The notes beneath the pieces were generated by a model. That model saw nothing but the letters and a program-made list of their open reading frames with translations, searched no databases and had not been told where the DNA came from. A DNA stretch of 64,000 nt from Chersky-840 sp050011815 (lineage in GTDB: Bacteria > Actinomycetota > Acidimicrobiia > Acidimicrobiales > UBA8190). Location: NCBI GenBank assembly GCA_050011815.1, contig JBEKIJ010000006.1:124001-188000 (forward strand), written 5' to 3'. This document shows positions 1 to 8,338 of this stretch, piece after piece. Numbering within the stretch: the stretch's first letter is position 1; every line of letters starts with the position of its first letter. Both the position numbers and the translations under genes were made by a program.

Positions 1-660
1 GGCCTCGGGGTTCTCGAGCACATGCGTCACGGCGTCGATGACCTCACCCAGGTTGTGGGGCGGGATGTTGGTGGCCATGCCCACCGCGATGCCCTGGGAG
101 CCGTTGACGAGCAGGTTGGGAAAGCGCGAGGGGAGCACGACGGGCTCCTCGGTGGAGCCGTCGTAGTTGGGGACGAAGTCGATGGTCTCCTCGTCGATGC
201 CCGCCAGCATCTCCATGGCCAGGGGGGCCAGGCGGCACTCGGTGTAGCGCATGGCCGCCGCGCCCTCTTCGGGGCCGCGCCCGCCGAAGTTGCCGTGGCC
301 GTCGATGAGCACGTGGCGGAGGCTGAAGTCCTGGGCCATGCGGGCCAGGGCGTCGTAGATGGCCGAGTCGCCGTGGGGATGGAAGTTCCCCATGACCTCG
401 CCCACCGCCTTGGCGCACTTCGTGCGCGACCGGTCGGGGCGCAGGCCCTGCTCGTACATGGAGTACAGGATGCGGCGGTGCACGGGCTTGAGGCCGTCGC
501 GCACGTCGGGGAGGGCCCGCGACACGATGACGGACATGGAGTACTCGAGGAACGACCGCTCCATCTCCTCTTGGATTTCGATGGGCTCGATCGCCGGTTG
601 GGGGGGGTCGGGGACCTCGGTCCCCGTCCCTCCGTCTCCCGTACCCCCGCGTTTGGCCAT
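1..660 (-). CDS. gyrA: DNA gyrase subunit A, N-terminal part (cut by window start)
   Basis: Catalytic breakage-reunion subunit of DNA gyrase. 220 codons are present from an ATG at 660; the 3' end lies outside the window. Reading the minus strand gives the family N-terminus (IEIQEEMERSFLEYSMSVIV, then SRALPDVRDGLKPVHRRILY) and the active-site tyrosine in AAAMRYTE (Tyr139). The quinolone-determining region reads HPHGDSAIYD, with Ser99 and Asp103 at the positions of E. coli Ser83 and Asp87, the susceptible-type residues. The gene starts 57 bp after the gyrB stop on the same strand, as expected of a gyrBA operon. Confidence 0.97.
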   Translation of the reverse strand, partial: MAKRGGTGDGGTGTEVPDPPQPAIEPIEIQEEMERSFLEYSMSVIVSRALPDVRDGLKPVHRRILYSMYEQGLRPDRSRTKCAKAVGEVMGNFHPHGDSAIYDALARMAQDFSLRHVLIDGHGNFGGRGPEEGAAAMRYTECRLAPLAMEMLAGIDEETIDFVPNYDGSTEEPVVLPSRFPNLLVNGSQGIAVGMATNIPPHNLGEVIDAVTHVLENPEA

Positions 661-717
661 GTGGGCCTGATCCCTCCGTGTTCACCCGGGCGCGGCGACC
701 GCCGCCCGGCGCGCCCC

Positions 718-2670
718 TCAGATGTCGAGGAAGCGCACGTCCTTGGCGTTGGTCTGGATGAAGTGGCGGCGCACGTCGACGTCGTCACCCATGAGCACCG
801 AGCACACCTCGTCGGCCAGCGCGGCCTGCTCCACACCGATCTGGAGCAGCGACCGGCGGCCGGCGTCCATGGTCGTCTCGCGCAGCTCGTCGAAGTCCAT
901 CTCCCCCAGCCCCTTGAGGCGCTGGAAGTCCTGCTTGTGGTCGGGGTGCTCGGCCATGAAGGCGACCCTGGCCACGTCGTCTTTGAGGTAGATCTTCTCC
1001 TTGCCGATCAGGGTGGAGTACAGCGGCGGCTGGGCCACGTACACGAACCCGCCCTCGACGAGCGGCTTCATCTGGCGGAAGAAGAAGGTGAGCAGGAGCG
1101 TGCGGATGTGGGACCCGTCCACGTCGGCGTCGGCCAGGATGATGACCTTGTGGTAGCGGATCTTCTCGACGTCGAACTCGTCGGCGAGGCCGGCCCCGAT
1201 GGCCGAGATGAGCGCCTGGATCTCGACGTTCTTGAGCATCTTGTCGATGCGGGCCCGCTCGACGTTGAGGATCTTCCCCCTGATGGGCAAGATGGCCTGG
1301 AGACGGGGGTTGCGGGCGTCCTTGGCCGAGCCGCCCGCCGAGTTCCCCTCCACGATGAACAGCTCGCTCTCGCGGGGGTCGCGCGACGAGCAGTCGACGA
1401 GCTTGCCCGGCAGGCCCGCCCCACCCAGGGCCGACTTGCGACGGGTCAGGTCCCGCGCGGCGCGGGCCGCCACCCGGGCCCGGGCCGCGGTGGTCGACTT
1501 GGCCACGATCTGGTTGGCCTCGCGGGGGTTCTCCTCGAGCCAGTCGACGAGCTTCTCGTTGGTGGCCCGCTCCACCAGTGACCGGATGGAGACGTTGCCC
1601 AGCTTCGCCTTGGTCTGGCCTTCGAACTGGGGGTCGCGCAGCCGCACCGAGATGATGGCGGTGAGGCCTTCCCGGATGTCCTCGCCCTGGAAGTTGTCTT
1701 CCTTCTCCTTGAGCGAGCCCTTGGCCCGCGCGTAGCGGTTGACGGCGTTGGTGAGGGCCTTCTTGAAGCCCTCCTCGTGCATGCCGCCCTCGATGGTCGA
1801 GATGCCGTTGGCGAAGGAGTGGATGGACTCGTGGAACCCGGTGTTCCACTGCAGGGCCACTTCCACCTCCTGGTCGTCCTCGGACTGGGTGTAGGAGCAC
1901 ACCCGGCGGAACAGGGCCTCTTTGGAGGTGTTGAGGTGCTTCACGTAGTCGACGATGCCGCCCGAGTACTTGTAGGTGATCTGCTGCTCGCGCTCGGCCC
2001 GCTCGTCGGCGAAGCGGATCTCGAGGCCCTTGTTGAGGAAGGCCATCATCTGCAGGCGCTCGAGGACGGTCTGGGCGCGGAAGTCGGTGTCCTCGAAGAT
2101 GGTGGCGTCGGGCCAGAACGTGACGGTGGTGCCGGTGCGGTCGCGCGGGGCCGGCCCGGTTGCCTTGAGCTTCTTCTTGATCTCGCCCCCGTCGGCGAAC
2201 TCGGCCACGTGGTGCTTGCCGCCCCGGTCGATCTCGAGGACCAGCTTGGTCGACAGGGCGTTGACGACCGAGACCCCCACGCCGTGGAGGCCGCCCGAGA
2301 CCTTGTAGCCCGAGCCTCCGAATTTCCCCCCGGCGTGCAGGGTGGTGAGCACGAGCTCTGCGGCCGAGAGATCGGGGTACTGGTCGTTGGGCTCGACGGG
2401 GATGCCGGCGCCGTTGTCCTTCACCCGCACCCCGCCGTCGGCCAGCAACGTGACGTCGACCTGGGTGGCGCGGCCCGCCATGGCTTCGTCGATGGCGTTG
2501 TCCACGACCTCCCACACGAGGTGGTGGAGCCCGGTGGGGCCCGTCGACCCGATGTACATGCCGGGTCGGGCCCGGACCGGATCGAGACCTTCGAGAACCG
2601 TGATGTCGCTGGCGTCGTACGAACTCGCGGAGCCGTTGGGAGCGGCATCCACCTCTGTCTTCAGCGCCAC
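718..2670 (-). CDS. gyrB: DNA gyrase subunit B
   Basis: ATPase subunit of gyrase, 650 residues, starting at a GTG with AGAAAGG upstream. The GHKL ATPase signatures are present (EVVDNAIDEA with Glu54 and Asn58, DNGAGIPV, GLHGVGVSVVNALS). The TOPRIM metal site DADVDGSHIRTLLLTF and the C-terminal LKGLGEM are also there. The first TOPRIM motif reads VEGNSAGGSAK, with Asn443 where most gyrases have Asp (E. coli Asp426). Substitutions at that site are known quinolone-resistance changes. Length is normal for a Gram-positive-type GyrB without the E. coli insertion. Confidence 0.98.
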   Translation of the reverse strand: MALKTEVDAAPNGSASSYDASDITVLEGLDPVRARPGMYIGSTGPTGLHHLVWEVVDNAIDEAMAGRATQVDVTLLADGGVRVKDNGAGIPVEPNDQYPDLSAAELVLTTLHAGGKFGGSGYKVSGGLHGVGVSVVNALSTKLVLEIDRGGKHHVAEFADGGEIKKKLKATGPAPRDRTGTTVTFWPDATIFEDTDFRAQTVLERLQMMAFLNKGLEIRFADERAEREQQITYKYSGGIVDYVKHLNTSKEALFRRVCSYTQSEDDQEVEVALQWNTGFHESIHSFANGISTIEGGMHEEGFKKALTNAVNRYARAKGSLKEKEDNFQGEDIREGLTAIISVRLRDPQFEGQTKAKLGNVSIRSLVERATNEKLVDWLEENPREANQIVAKSTTAARARVAARAARDLTRRKSALGGAGLPGKLVDCSSRDPRESELFIVEGNSAGGSAKDARNPRLQAILPIRGKILNVERARIDKMLKNVEIQALISAIGAGLADEFDVEKIRYHKVIILADADVDGSHIRTLLLTFFFRQMKPLVEGGFVYVAQPPLYSTLIGKEKIYLKDDVARVAFMAEHPDHKQDFQRLKGLGEMDFDELRETTMDAGRRSLLQIGVEQAALADEVCSVLMGDDVDVRRHFIQTNAKDVRFLDI

Positions 2671-2863
2671 GCGCGCGCCCTTTCTTGTCCTTTTTCGATC
2701 GGGGGACGCACGGTCCCGAGACAGTCCCGAGGGGGGCTGTAGATGTGCGTTACCGACACCGCACAGTCTACCAGGAGAGGGTCCTGCGACGAGCCAAACG
2801 AGGGGGCGCGAGACACCCTCGAGGACGGTCCTGAGCAGGGAGTTTCGCGACCAGTCGCGGCGC

Positions 2864-3205
2864 CTAGCCGTGCACGCGGACGTCGAGGCGTTCGAGGCCG
2901 TTCCCGGTCCCGCACACCTCGGTCAACCGGGCCAGGATGTCGGGCGCGAGATGTCGCATCTGCGTCGCCCAGGCGGGATGATCCGCGCTCACCACGAGCG
3001 TCACACCGTCGACGCGCACGGGGCGCACGTGGGCGGCGACCGCCGGTCCCACGATGTCGTCCCAGCGGCCGAAGACCGCCCCCACCACGTCGGCCCGCCC
3101 CGCGCCGAGGCGACTGGCCACCGCACCGAGCGCGTCCCCGATCCGGACCGCCCCCGCGCTCGACCGCCCCCGCCCGTCGCGCGGTGGCGTCCTCGGGCCG
3201 GTCAC
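2864..3205 (-). CDS. dciA: DUF721 / DciA-like helicase operator protein
   Basis: 113 residues from a GTG at 3205, which overlaps the recF stop by four bases (GTGA). The core RIGDALGAVASRLGAG, then VFGRWDDIVGPAVAAHVRPV and HPAWATQMRHLAPDILARL, is a DUF721 domain. The family includes DciA, which helps load the replicative helicase DnaB in bacteria without DnaC or DnaI, and Rv0004 occupies the same slot between recF and gyrB in Mycobacterium. The start is fixed by the overlap with recF. The loader role is inferred from family and position. Confidence 0.88.
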   Translation of the reverse strand: MTGPRTPPRDGRGRSSAGAVRIGDALGAVASRLGAGRADVVGAVFGRWDDIVGPAVAAHVRPVRVDGVTLVVSADHPAWATQMRHLAPDILARLTEVCGTGNGLERLDVRVHG

Positions 3206-4311
3206 AGCCCACCCCCCGTCCCGGGCCCGCCTCCGGCGCCGGTCAGCCGGCCCCCGGCGACCTCCACCACCGCGCCGGCGTGGACCACGGGAGGGGGATC
3301 GACGGCGGTGGTGAGAAGGACCTGGCCCGGGGGGAGCAGCTCCACCAGGGCGGCGGCCCGGCGGACGTCGAGCTCGGAGAAGACGTCGTCGAGGAGGAGG
3401 ACGGGGGGCTCGGAGAGGTCGCCGCGCCGGAGCTCGTGGGTGGCCAGACGCAGGGCCAGGGCCACGCACCGTTGCTCGCCCTGGGAGGCGTGGGTCCGGG
3501 TGGGGCGGGGCCCGATGGAAAGCTCGAGGTCGTCGCGATGGGGGCCGACCGAGGTGACCTGGCGCCGGACGTCCTGGGGGCGGGTCTCGGCCAGGGCGTC
3601 GAGGAGGTCCCCCTCCCACGACCGCCGGTAGCGCAGCGTCACGGGCTCGGCCACCCCCGCCAGGGCTTCGTAGGCACGGCAGGCCTCGGGGGTGAGCTCG
3701 GCGGCCAGCGCCTCTCGTTCGGCGGCCAGCGCCGTGCCCGAGTCCCCGAGGCGGGCGTCCCAGACGTCGAGGGTGGCGGCCACCGCGCTGTCGGGGCGGC
3801 CGCCCGACTGGCGGAGCACGGCGGCCCGCTGGCGGAGGATGCGGTCCACCTCGGTGACGAGCGCGTCGAGGCGGGCGTGGCGGGCCACGAGGACGTCGTC
3901 GAGGTACTCCCGGCGGCCCGCCGGGCCCCCCTGGACGAGGTCGAGGTCGTTGGGGGCGAAGACCGTCACGTTCAGCGCCTCGGCCAGCTCGGAGCGGCGG
4001 CGGACCGGTTGCCGGTTCACCTGGGTGCGGGCCGTCCCGGTGGTGGGGATCTCCGCCTCGACGAGGACGGCCCGACCGGCCACGGTGGCCTCGGCCCGGA
4101 CCACGGCGCGGTCGGTCCCGCTCCGGACGAGGACGTCGCGGGGCGCGCCCCGGATGGACTTCTGCGTGGCCAGCCATCCCACCGCTTCGAGCACCGACGT
4201 CTTCCCCGCTCCGTTCGGACCCCGGAGCACGGTCAGGCCCCCGGGGTCGGGTTGGAACTCGGCTTCTGTGAAACAGCGGAAGTCGAGGAGCCACAACGTG
4301 GAGATGGCCAC
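3202..4311 (-). CDS. recF: DNA replication/repair ATPase RecF
   Basis: SMC-like ATPase of recombinational gap repair, 369 residues, GTG start. Walker A is GPNGAGKTS near residue 31, the ABC signature is SQGEQRCVALALRLA and Walker B is PVLLLDDVFSELD. The family's N-terminal LWLLDFRCF and the GPAGRREYLDDVL segment are present. It lies 40 bp downstream of dnaN and overlaps dciA, so dnaN-recF-dciA-gyrB-gyrA probably form one transcription unit or a nested set. Confidence 0.97.
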   Translation of the reverse strand: MAISTLWLLDFRCFTEAEFQPDPGGLTVLRGPNGAGKTSVLEAVGWLATQKSIRGAPRDVLVRSGTDRAVVRAEATVAGRAVLVEAEIPTTGTARTQVNRQPVRRRSELAEALNVTVFAPNDLDLVQGGPAGRREYLDDVLVARHARLDALVTEVDRILRQRAAVLRQSGGRPDSAVAATLDVWDARLGDSGTALAAEREALAAELTPEACRAYEALAGVAEPVTLRYRRSWEGDLLDALAETRPQDVRRQVTSVGPHRDDLELSIGPRPTRTHASQGEQRCVALALRLATHELRRGDLSEPPVLLLDDVFSELDVRRAAALVELLPPGQVLLTTAVDPPPVVHAGAVVEVAGGRLTGAGGGPGTGGGL

Positions 4312-4351
4312 GGTGACGAGAGGGGTGTCGGCTGTGACGGGGTCCGGGTCG

Positions 4352-5473
4352 CTACGACACCCTGACGGGCATGAGCAGGTACCGGTAGTCCTCGTGGTCC
4401 GGGGCCCGCACCGTGGCCGGTTTGGTGGCGTCCACGGTCTCGAGGACCACCTCGTCGCCGAGGACGGCCTCGACGCCGTCGATGAGGTAGGAGGGGTTGA
4501 AGGCGACGGTCAGCTCCTCCCCCTCGTACTCGGCGTCCACGTCCTCGCTGGCGTGGCCGACCTCCTGGGACACCACGGTGAGCTCGACCGACCCGGCCCG
4601 CATCGACAACCGGACCGGGGTGGTGTTGTCGCGCACCAGGAGCCGCACCCGGCGCAGGGCGTCGAGCAACGCCTCGCGGCCCACGCGCAGCAGGTTCGGG
4701 TACCCCGGCGGGATGAGTTGGCGGTAGTCGGGGAAGCGGCCGTCGAGGAGCCGGGTGGTGAGCCGGACACCCCCCACGGTGAAGGTGGCGTCGAGCTCGC
4801 TGACCGAGAACCCCACGGTGGCGTCGGAGTCCTCCTTGGCGCCCGCCGCGGGCATGAGGCGCTGCAGCTCGGTGAGGGCCCGGGCCGGCACCAGGATCTG
4901 CTCGGCCCCTTCGGCCAGGGGGCCCTCCCCGGCCAGGTCGCGCATGGCCAGCCGGTAGGAGTCCGTCGCCACCAGGCGCGTCCCCCCCGCCTCGGCGGCC
5001 ACGAGGACCCCGGTGAGCAGGGGCCGGGCGTCGTCGTTGGAGGCGGCCCGGACCACCTGGCGCAGCGCCTCGGCCAGGGCCGGGGCCGGCACCGTGACCT
5101 GATCGGGCCGGGGGTCGGCGAGCACGGGGAAGTCCTCCACCGGATAGGTCCGCACCACGAAGCGGGACCGGGCCGCGGAGATCTCGACCTCGTCGTCGCC
5201 ACCCTCGAAGGTCACCGCCCCGGGCTCGAGCGAGCGGACGATGTCGGCCACCAGGCGCGCCGGTGCCACGAGCGCCCCGTCGTCGAGGCCGATGGCCTCC
5301 ACCTCGACCCGGACCGTCAGGTCGAGGTCGGTGCCCACCACGGTGAGGCGGTTCCCGACCACCTCGATCCGGACGCCGTTGAGCGCGGGGGTGGTCGAGG
5401 CCCGCGAGGTCACCGCCCGGCTGGCGGTAGCGAGGGCCTCGACGAGGGTGTCTCGCTCACAGCGGTACTTCAC
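4352..5473 (-). CDS. dnaN: DNA polymerase III beta sliding clamp
   Basis: Ring-shaped processivity clamp, 373 residues, within the usual length. It starts at a GTG with AAGAAAGGA upstream, giving MKYRCERDTLVEALATASRA. Three clamp domains can be followed (AARSRFVVRTYPVEDFPVL in domain 1, RPLLTGVLVAAEAGGTRLVA and DSYRLAMRDL in domain 2, and a final LMPVRVS). The C-terminal M-P-[VM]-R is the usual end of clamps that bind polymerase and mismatch-repair peptides. Its upstream region carries the AT-rich origin element. Confidence 0.98.
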   Translation of the reverse strand: MKYRCERDTLVEALATASRAVTSRASTTPALNGVRIEVVGNRLTVVGTDLDLTVRVEVEAIGLDDGALVAPARLVADIVRSLEPGAVTFEGGDDEVEISAARSRFVVRTYPVEDFPVLADPRPDQVTVPAPALAEALRQVVRAASNDDARPLLTGVLVAAEAGGTRLVATDSYRLAMRDLAGEGPLAEGAEQILVPARALTELQRLMPAAGAKEDSDATVGFSVSELDATFTVGGVRLTTRLLDGRFPDYRQLIPPGYPNLLRVGREALLDALRRVRLLVRDNTTPVRLSMRAGSVELTVVSQEVGHASEDVDAEYEGEELTVAFNPSYLIDGVEAVLGDEVVLETVDATKPATVRAPDHEDYRYLLMPVRVS

Positions 5474-5691
5474 ACAGGGTCCTTTCTTACAAGGAATTTA
5501 AATTCTGACAGTGACGGTAATAGGGGCTGTGGATTGTGGATGACATCCCCTGTACCGAGGTCAGCCCCATCATGGTCGTCCACCGGGCTCAGGGGTTGTC
5601 CACCGCGGCACCGGGCCGGGGGACGAGAGGGGCCGGGCTGTCCACCGCGCCGGGGGTGCCGTCCACAGCGGGGTGGAGGTTCCCCACAGCG
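5474..5691. other. dnaN-dnaA intergenic region, probable oriC core
   Basis: 218 bp without a gene. DnaA-box-like 9-mers (consensus TT[AG]TCCACA) occur at 5528-5536 and 5535-5543 (overlapping, reverse), 5576-5584, 5596-5604 (TTGTCCACC), 5638-5646, 5659-5667 (CCGTCCACA) and 5680-5688. Next to dnaN is an AT-rich stretch with the perfect palindrome GAATTTAAATTC (5494-5505), a candidate unwinding element in otherwise GC-rich DNA. Actinobacterial origins usually sit between dnaA and dnaN, and gene orientation reverses just beyond dnaA. Most boxes have one or two mismatches. Confidence 0.75.
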
Positions 5692-7113
5692 TCATGCACC
5701 GCTCTTGATCCGGACGATCAGGTCGTTCACCTGGTCGAAGATCTGGCGGCGTTCGCGCATGAGCGAGGAGATCTTCTCCACGGCGTGCATGACGGTGGTG
5801 TGGTCGCGCCCGCCGAACTCTCTGGCGATGGCCGGGAAGGAGTAGTCGGTCAGGTCACGGAAGAGGTACATGCCGATCTGGCGGGCGATCACGAGCGGTC
5901 GGCGCCGGCTCGGTCCGCAGAGGTCGTCGATGCTGAACCCGAAGGTCTCGGCGGTGGTCTCGAGGATCTGGGCCGGGGTGATGGGGCGGGGCTGGCCGGC
6001 GTTGACGATGTCGGAGAGGACGTGCTCGGCCAGCTCACGGGTGAGGGGCTGGTTGTTCAGGCTCCCGTAGGCGGTCACCCGGATGAGGGCCCCCTCGAGC
6101 TCTCTGATGTTGTCGGTGACGTTGGAGGCGATGAACTCCAGGACCTCGTGGGGGACGTCGTGGGAGGGGTCGCGTTCGAGCTTCTTCTGGAGGATGGCCA
6201 GGCGGGTCTCGAGCTCGGGGGGCTGGACGTCGGTGATGAGACCGGAGAGGAAGCGGCTGCGGAGCCGGTCCTCCAGGGTGGCGATGGACTTGGGGGCCCG
6301 GTCCGAGGTGAGGACCACCTGCCGGGAGGCGCCGTAGAGGTGGTTGAAGGTGTGGAAGAACTCCTCTTGGAGGGCTTCTTTGTTCTCCATGAACTGGACG
6401 TCGTCGATGAGCAGGACGTCGCACTCCCGGTAGCGGCGTTTGAAGGCGGTGGTGGTGTTGGTCCGGATGGCGTCGACGAACTCGTTGAGGAAGGTCTCGG
6501 TGGAGACGTAGCGGACCCGGCGCCCCGCGAAGTTCTCCCGGACGTAGTTCCCGATGGCGTGGAGGAGGTGGGTCTTGCCCAGCCCGGCGTCCCCGTGGAT
6601 GAAGAGGGGGTTGTAGGACTTGGCCGGCATCTCCGCCACCGCCTGGGCCGCGGCGTGGGCGAAGCGGTTCGAGGACCCGATGACGAAGCTGTCGAAGGTG
6701 TAGCGGACGTCGAGGCCGCCCCCGTCCCGGTCATCGGCGGCCGCGGCCCGGCGGGCGGTCGTGCGGCTGGTGCGGACCTCTCCCTGGTCCGAGGAGTTCG
6801 AGGAATTGGGGGAGGTGTGGTCGTCGTCGAGGAGGGAGGTGAGTGGGAGGGGGTCGGCCACGGACATGGGGCCGACGTCCAACCTGATCTTCACCTGGCG
6901 CCCCGCCGACTCGGTGGCGGCCGCCTCGATCAGCCCGATGAACCGGTTCTCGACGCGTTCGCGCACCAGGGAGCTGGGCGCGGTGAGGACCAGGAGGTCG
7001 CCGTCGTAGGCCTCGGGGGCCAGGGCCTGGAACCAGGTCCGCCAGGTGGCGTCGGTCACCTGTTCGCGCAGCGCATCTCCACAGCGCTTCCACAAGTCGT
7101 TCATGTCGTTCAC
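5692..7113 (-). CDS. dnaA: Chromosomal replication initiator DnaA
   Basis: AAA+ initiator that binds DnaA boxes and opens the origin. From GTG 7113 it is 473 residues and begins VNDMNDLWKRCGDALREQV; GGAGG lies five bases upstream of that GTG. ATG 7104 is the alternative. An open frame continues upstream to 7293 but runs through DnaA boxes and has no domain content. Walker A GDAGLGKTH (about residue 174), Walker B DVLLIDDVQF and the domain IV signature GGRDHTTVMHAVEKI are clear. Boxes on both sides suggest autoregulation. Confidence 0.97.
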   Translation of the reverse strand: MNDMNDLWKRCGDALREQVTDATWRTWFQALAPEAYDGDLLVLTAPSSLVRERVENRFIGLIEAAATESAGRQVKIRLDVGPMSVADPLPLTSLLDDDHTSPNSSNSSDQGEVRTSRTTARRAAAADDRDGGGLDVRYTFDSFVIGSSNRFAHAAAQAVAEMPAKSYNPLFIHGDAGLGKTHLLHAIGNYVRENFAGRRVRYVSTETFLNEFVDAIRTNTTTAFKRRYRECDVLLIDDVQFMENKEALQEEFFHTFNHLYGASRQVVLTSDRAPKSIATLEDRLRSRFLSGLITDVQPPELETRLAILQKKLERDPSHDVPHEVLEFIASNVTDNIRELEGALIRVTAYGSLNNQPLTRELAEHVLSDIVNAGQPRPITPAQILETTAETFGFSIDDLCGPSRRRPLVIARQIGMYLFRDLTDYSFPAIAREFGGRDHTTVMHAVEKISSLMRERRQIFDQVNDLIVRIKSGA

Positions 7114-7562
7114 CAGGGCCTCCGCCGTCCCGCCGCCAAAATTGTCCACAAGCAGATCCACATGTGTGGATTGTCCGGGAAGTCGTCTCCCGTCCACCTG
7201 TGGCCGGTTGTCTGGTGGCCCTGGGGAAGGAGGACCCTGTATGCCCGTGCACCGCGGTTGGGGGTGATGCACCGGACGCGAGGAACGGTACACCGGCGGG
7301 TCTCGTGCTGCTAGTGGCGAGAGAACCCTGGTGGGGCGGGACGGCGCGCCTCCCCACCTGCACCTCGAGGTGTGCCCGGCGCAGGAAAACTCTCGATGAA
7401 ATTCGTTCCCCGCCGGGCCGGTGCCGCGGTGTCACTGCCTGGTGGGGTCGGGGGGACGCGCCTAGCATGGGTGGCCAGGCACTCGGGGCGGGCACCTGTT
7501 TCGTAGGGCGCCCCGGCAGACGAGCCGCGCCACAACTGGCCTCGAGCACAAAGGACAAGGGA
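7114..7562. promoter_or_regulatory. dnaA-rpmH divergent intergenic region with second DnaA-box cluster
   Basis: 449 bp without a gene. Close to dnaA are a perfect TTGTCCACA (7142-7150), an inverted pair AGATCCACA (7154-7162) and TGTGGATTG (7165-7173), and CCGTCCACC (7190-7198). Further right is a perfect 12-bp palindrome CACCTCGAGGTG (7361-7372). The region must hold the divergent promoters of dnaA and rpmH. The boxes could autoregulate dnaA or form a second origin lobe. I could not assign promoter hexamers with confidence. Confidence 0.65.
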
Positions 7563-7697
7563 GTGAAGAGGACTTACCAGCCCAACACACGGAGACGGGC
7601 CAAGAACCACGGATTTCGACACCGGATGTCCACCCGGGCCGGGAGGGCCATCCTCCGGGCCCGCCGGGTCAAAGGTCGCCACCGCCTCTCCGCGTGA
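7563..7697 (+). CDS. rpmH: 50S ribosomal protein L34
   Basis: 44 residues from a GTG preceded by AAAGGACAAGGGA. The protein VKRTYQPNTRRRAKNHGFR, followed by RMSTRAGRAILRARRVKGR and HRLSA, is a complete L34 and shows the family's almost invariant KRTYQP start and basic GR..L...R.KGR.RLSA end. It is the first gene of the plus-strand series and lies 15 bp before rnpA, the standard rpmH-rnpA arrangement. Confidence 0.97.
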   Translation: MKRTYQPNTRRRAKNHGFRHRMSTRAGRAILRARRVKGRHRLSA

Positions 7698-7712
7698 GAG
7701 CGGCGGGGCCCC

Positions 7713-8048
7713 GTGGTCTGGCGTATCCGGGACCGGGCGACATTCGAGGCGCTGCGGCGCAACGGACAGCGGAGCAGACGGGGCCACATCACGGCGACCT
7801 TCGTGGTCGGCGGGGACGACACCGGGCTCCGGGTGGCCTATGCCGTGGGGAAACGGGTGGGCGGCGCCGTCGTCCGCAACCGGCTCCGCCGTCGTCTCCG
7901 GGCCGTGGTGGCCGAGGCGTCGGGATCGCTGGCACCGGGTGCGTACCTGGTGGTGGCGGGTTCTGAGGCGTCGGGCCTCCCCTACGAGGACTTGAAGGCA
8001 CAAGTGATCGCAGCAATGACATCGGCTTCCCGGGACCGGCGGAAGTGA
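7713..8048 (+). CDS. rnpA: Ribonuclease P protein component
   Basis: Protein cofactor of RNase P, which matures tRNA 5' ends. 111 residues, GTG start (VWRIRDRATFEAL). The signature RVAYAVGKRVGGAVVRNRLR followed by RRLR is the RNA-binding RNR motif of the family. Its stop overlaps the yidD start (GTGA). Confidence 0.95.
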   Translation: MVWRIRDRATFEALRRNGQRSRRGHITATFVVGGDDTGLRVAYAVGKRVGGAVVRNRLRRRLRAVVAEASGSLAPGAYLVVAGSEASGLPYEDLKAQVIAAMTSASRDRRK

Positions 8049-8338
8049 GCGGCCCCGTCACCTTGGCGTCGGCCCCCGCGCCGGCCGAGGCTCCCCTCGC
8101 CGCGCCCGGGGCCCGGCGCTACCGGACCCGGACCGTTCTGATCCGAATTATCGGTCTCTACCAGGCAGTTCGCGCCGGACGCCCGTCGCCGTGCCGGTAC
8201 TGGCCCACCTGCTCGAACTACGCGGTGCAGGCCATCGAAGGCCACGGGGCGGGGCGGGGAACCGTGCTGGCCCTGGGGCGGGTCCTGCGGTGCCACCCCT
8301 GGGGCGGCCACGGGGTCGACCCGGTGCCCGAGCCATGA
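8045..8338 (+). CDS. yidD: Membrane protein insertion efficiency factor YidD
   Basis: 97 residues, GTG start overlapping the rnpA stop by four bases. The DUF37/YidD core is complete: IRIIGLYQAVRAGRPSPCRY, then WPTCSNYAVQAIEGHG and RCHPWGGHGVDPVPEP, with the conserved cysteine pairs. The family assists YidC in inserting inner-membrane proteins. The stop overlaps the ATG of yidC, so the two are translationally coupled. Confidence 0.95.
   Translation: MSGPVTLASAPAPAEAPLAAPGARRYRTRTVLIRIIGLYQAVRAGRPSPCRYWPTCSNYAVQAIEGHGAGRGTVLALGRVLRCHPWGGHGVDPVPEP

Noticed and set aside
2846..2859. CGCGAC-CA-GTCGCG inverted repeat after dciA as a terminator
   Set aside because: Two-base centre, no U-run on the minus strand and gyrB follows in the same direction.
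7114..7293. N-terminal extension of DnaA to 7293
   Set aside because: The extra 60 codons are the DnaA-box region; a GGAGG lies before GTG 7113.
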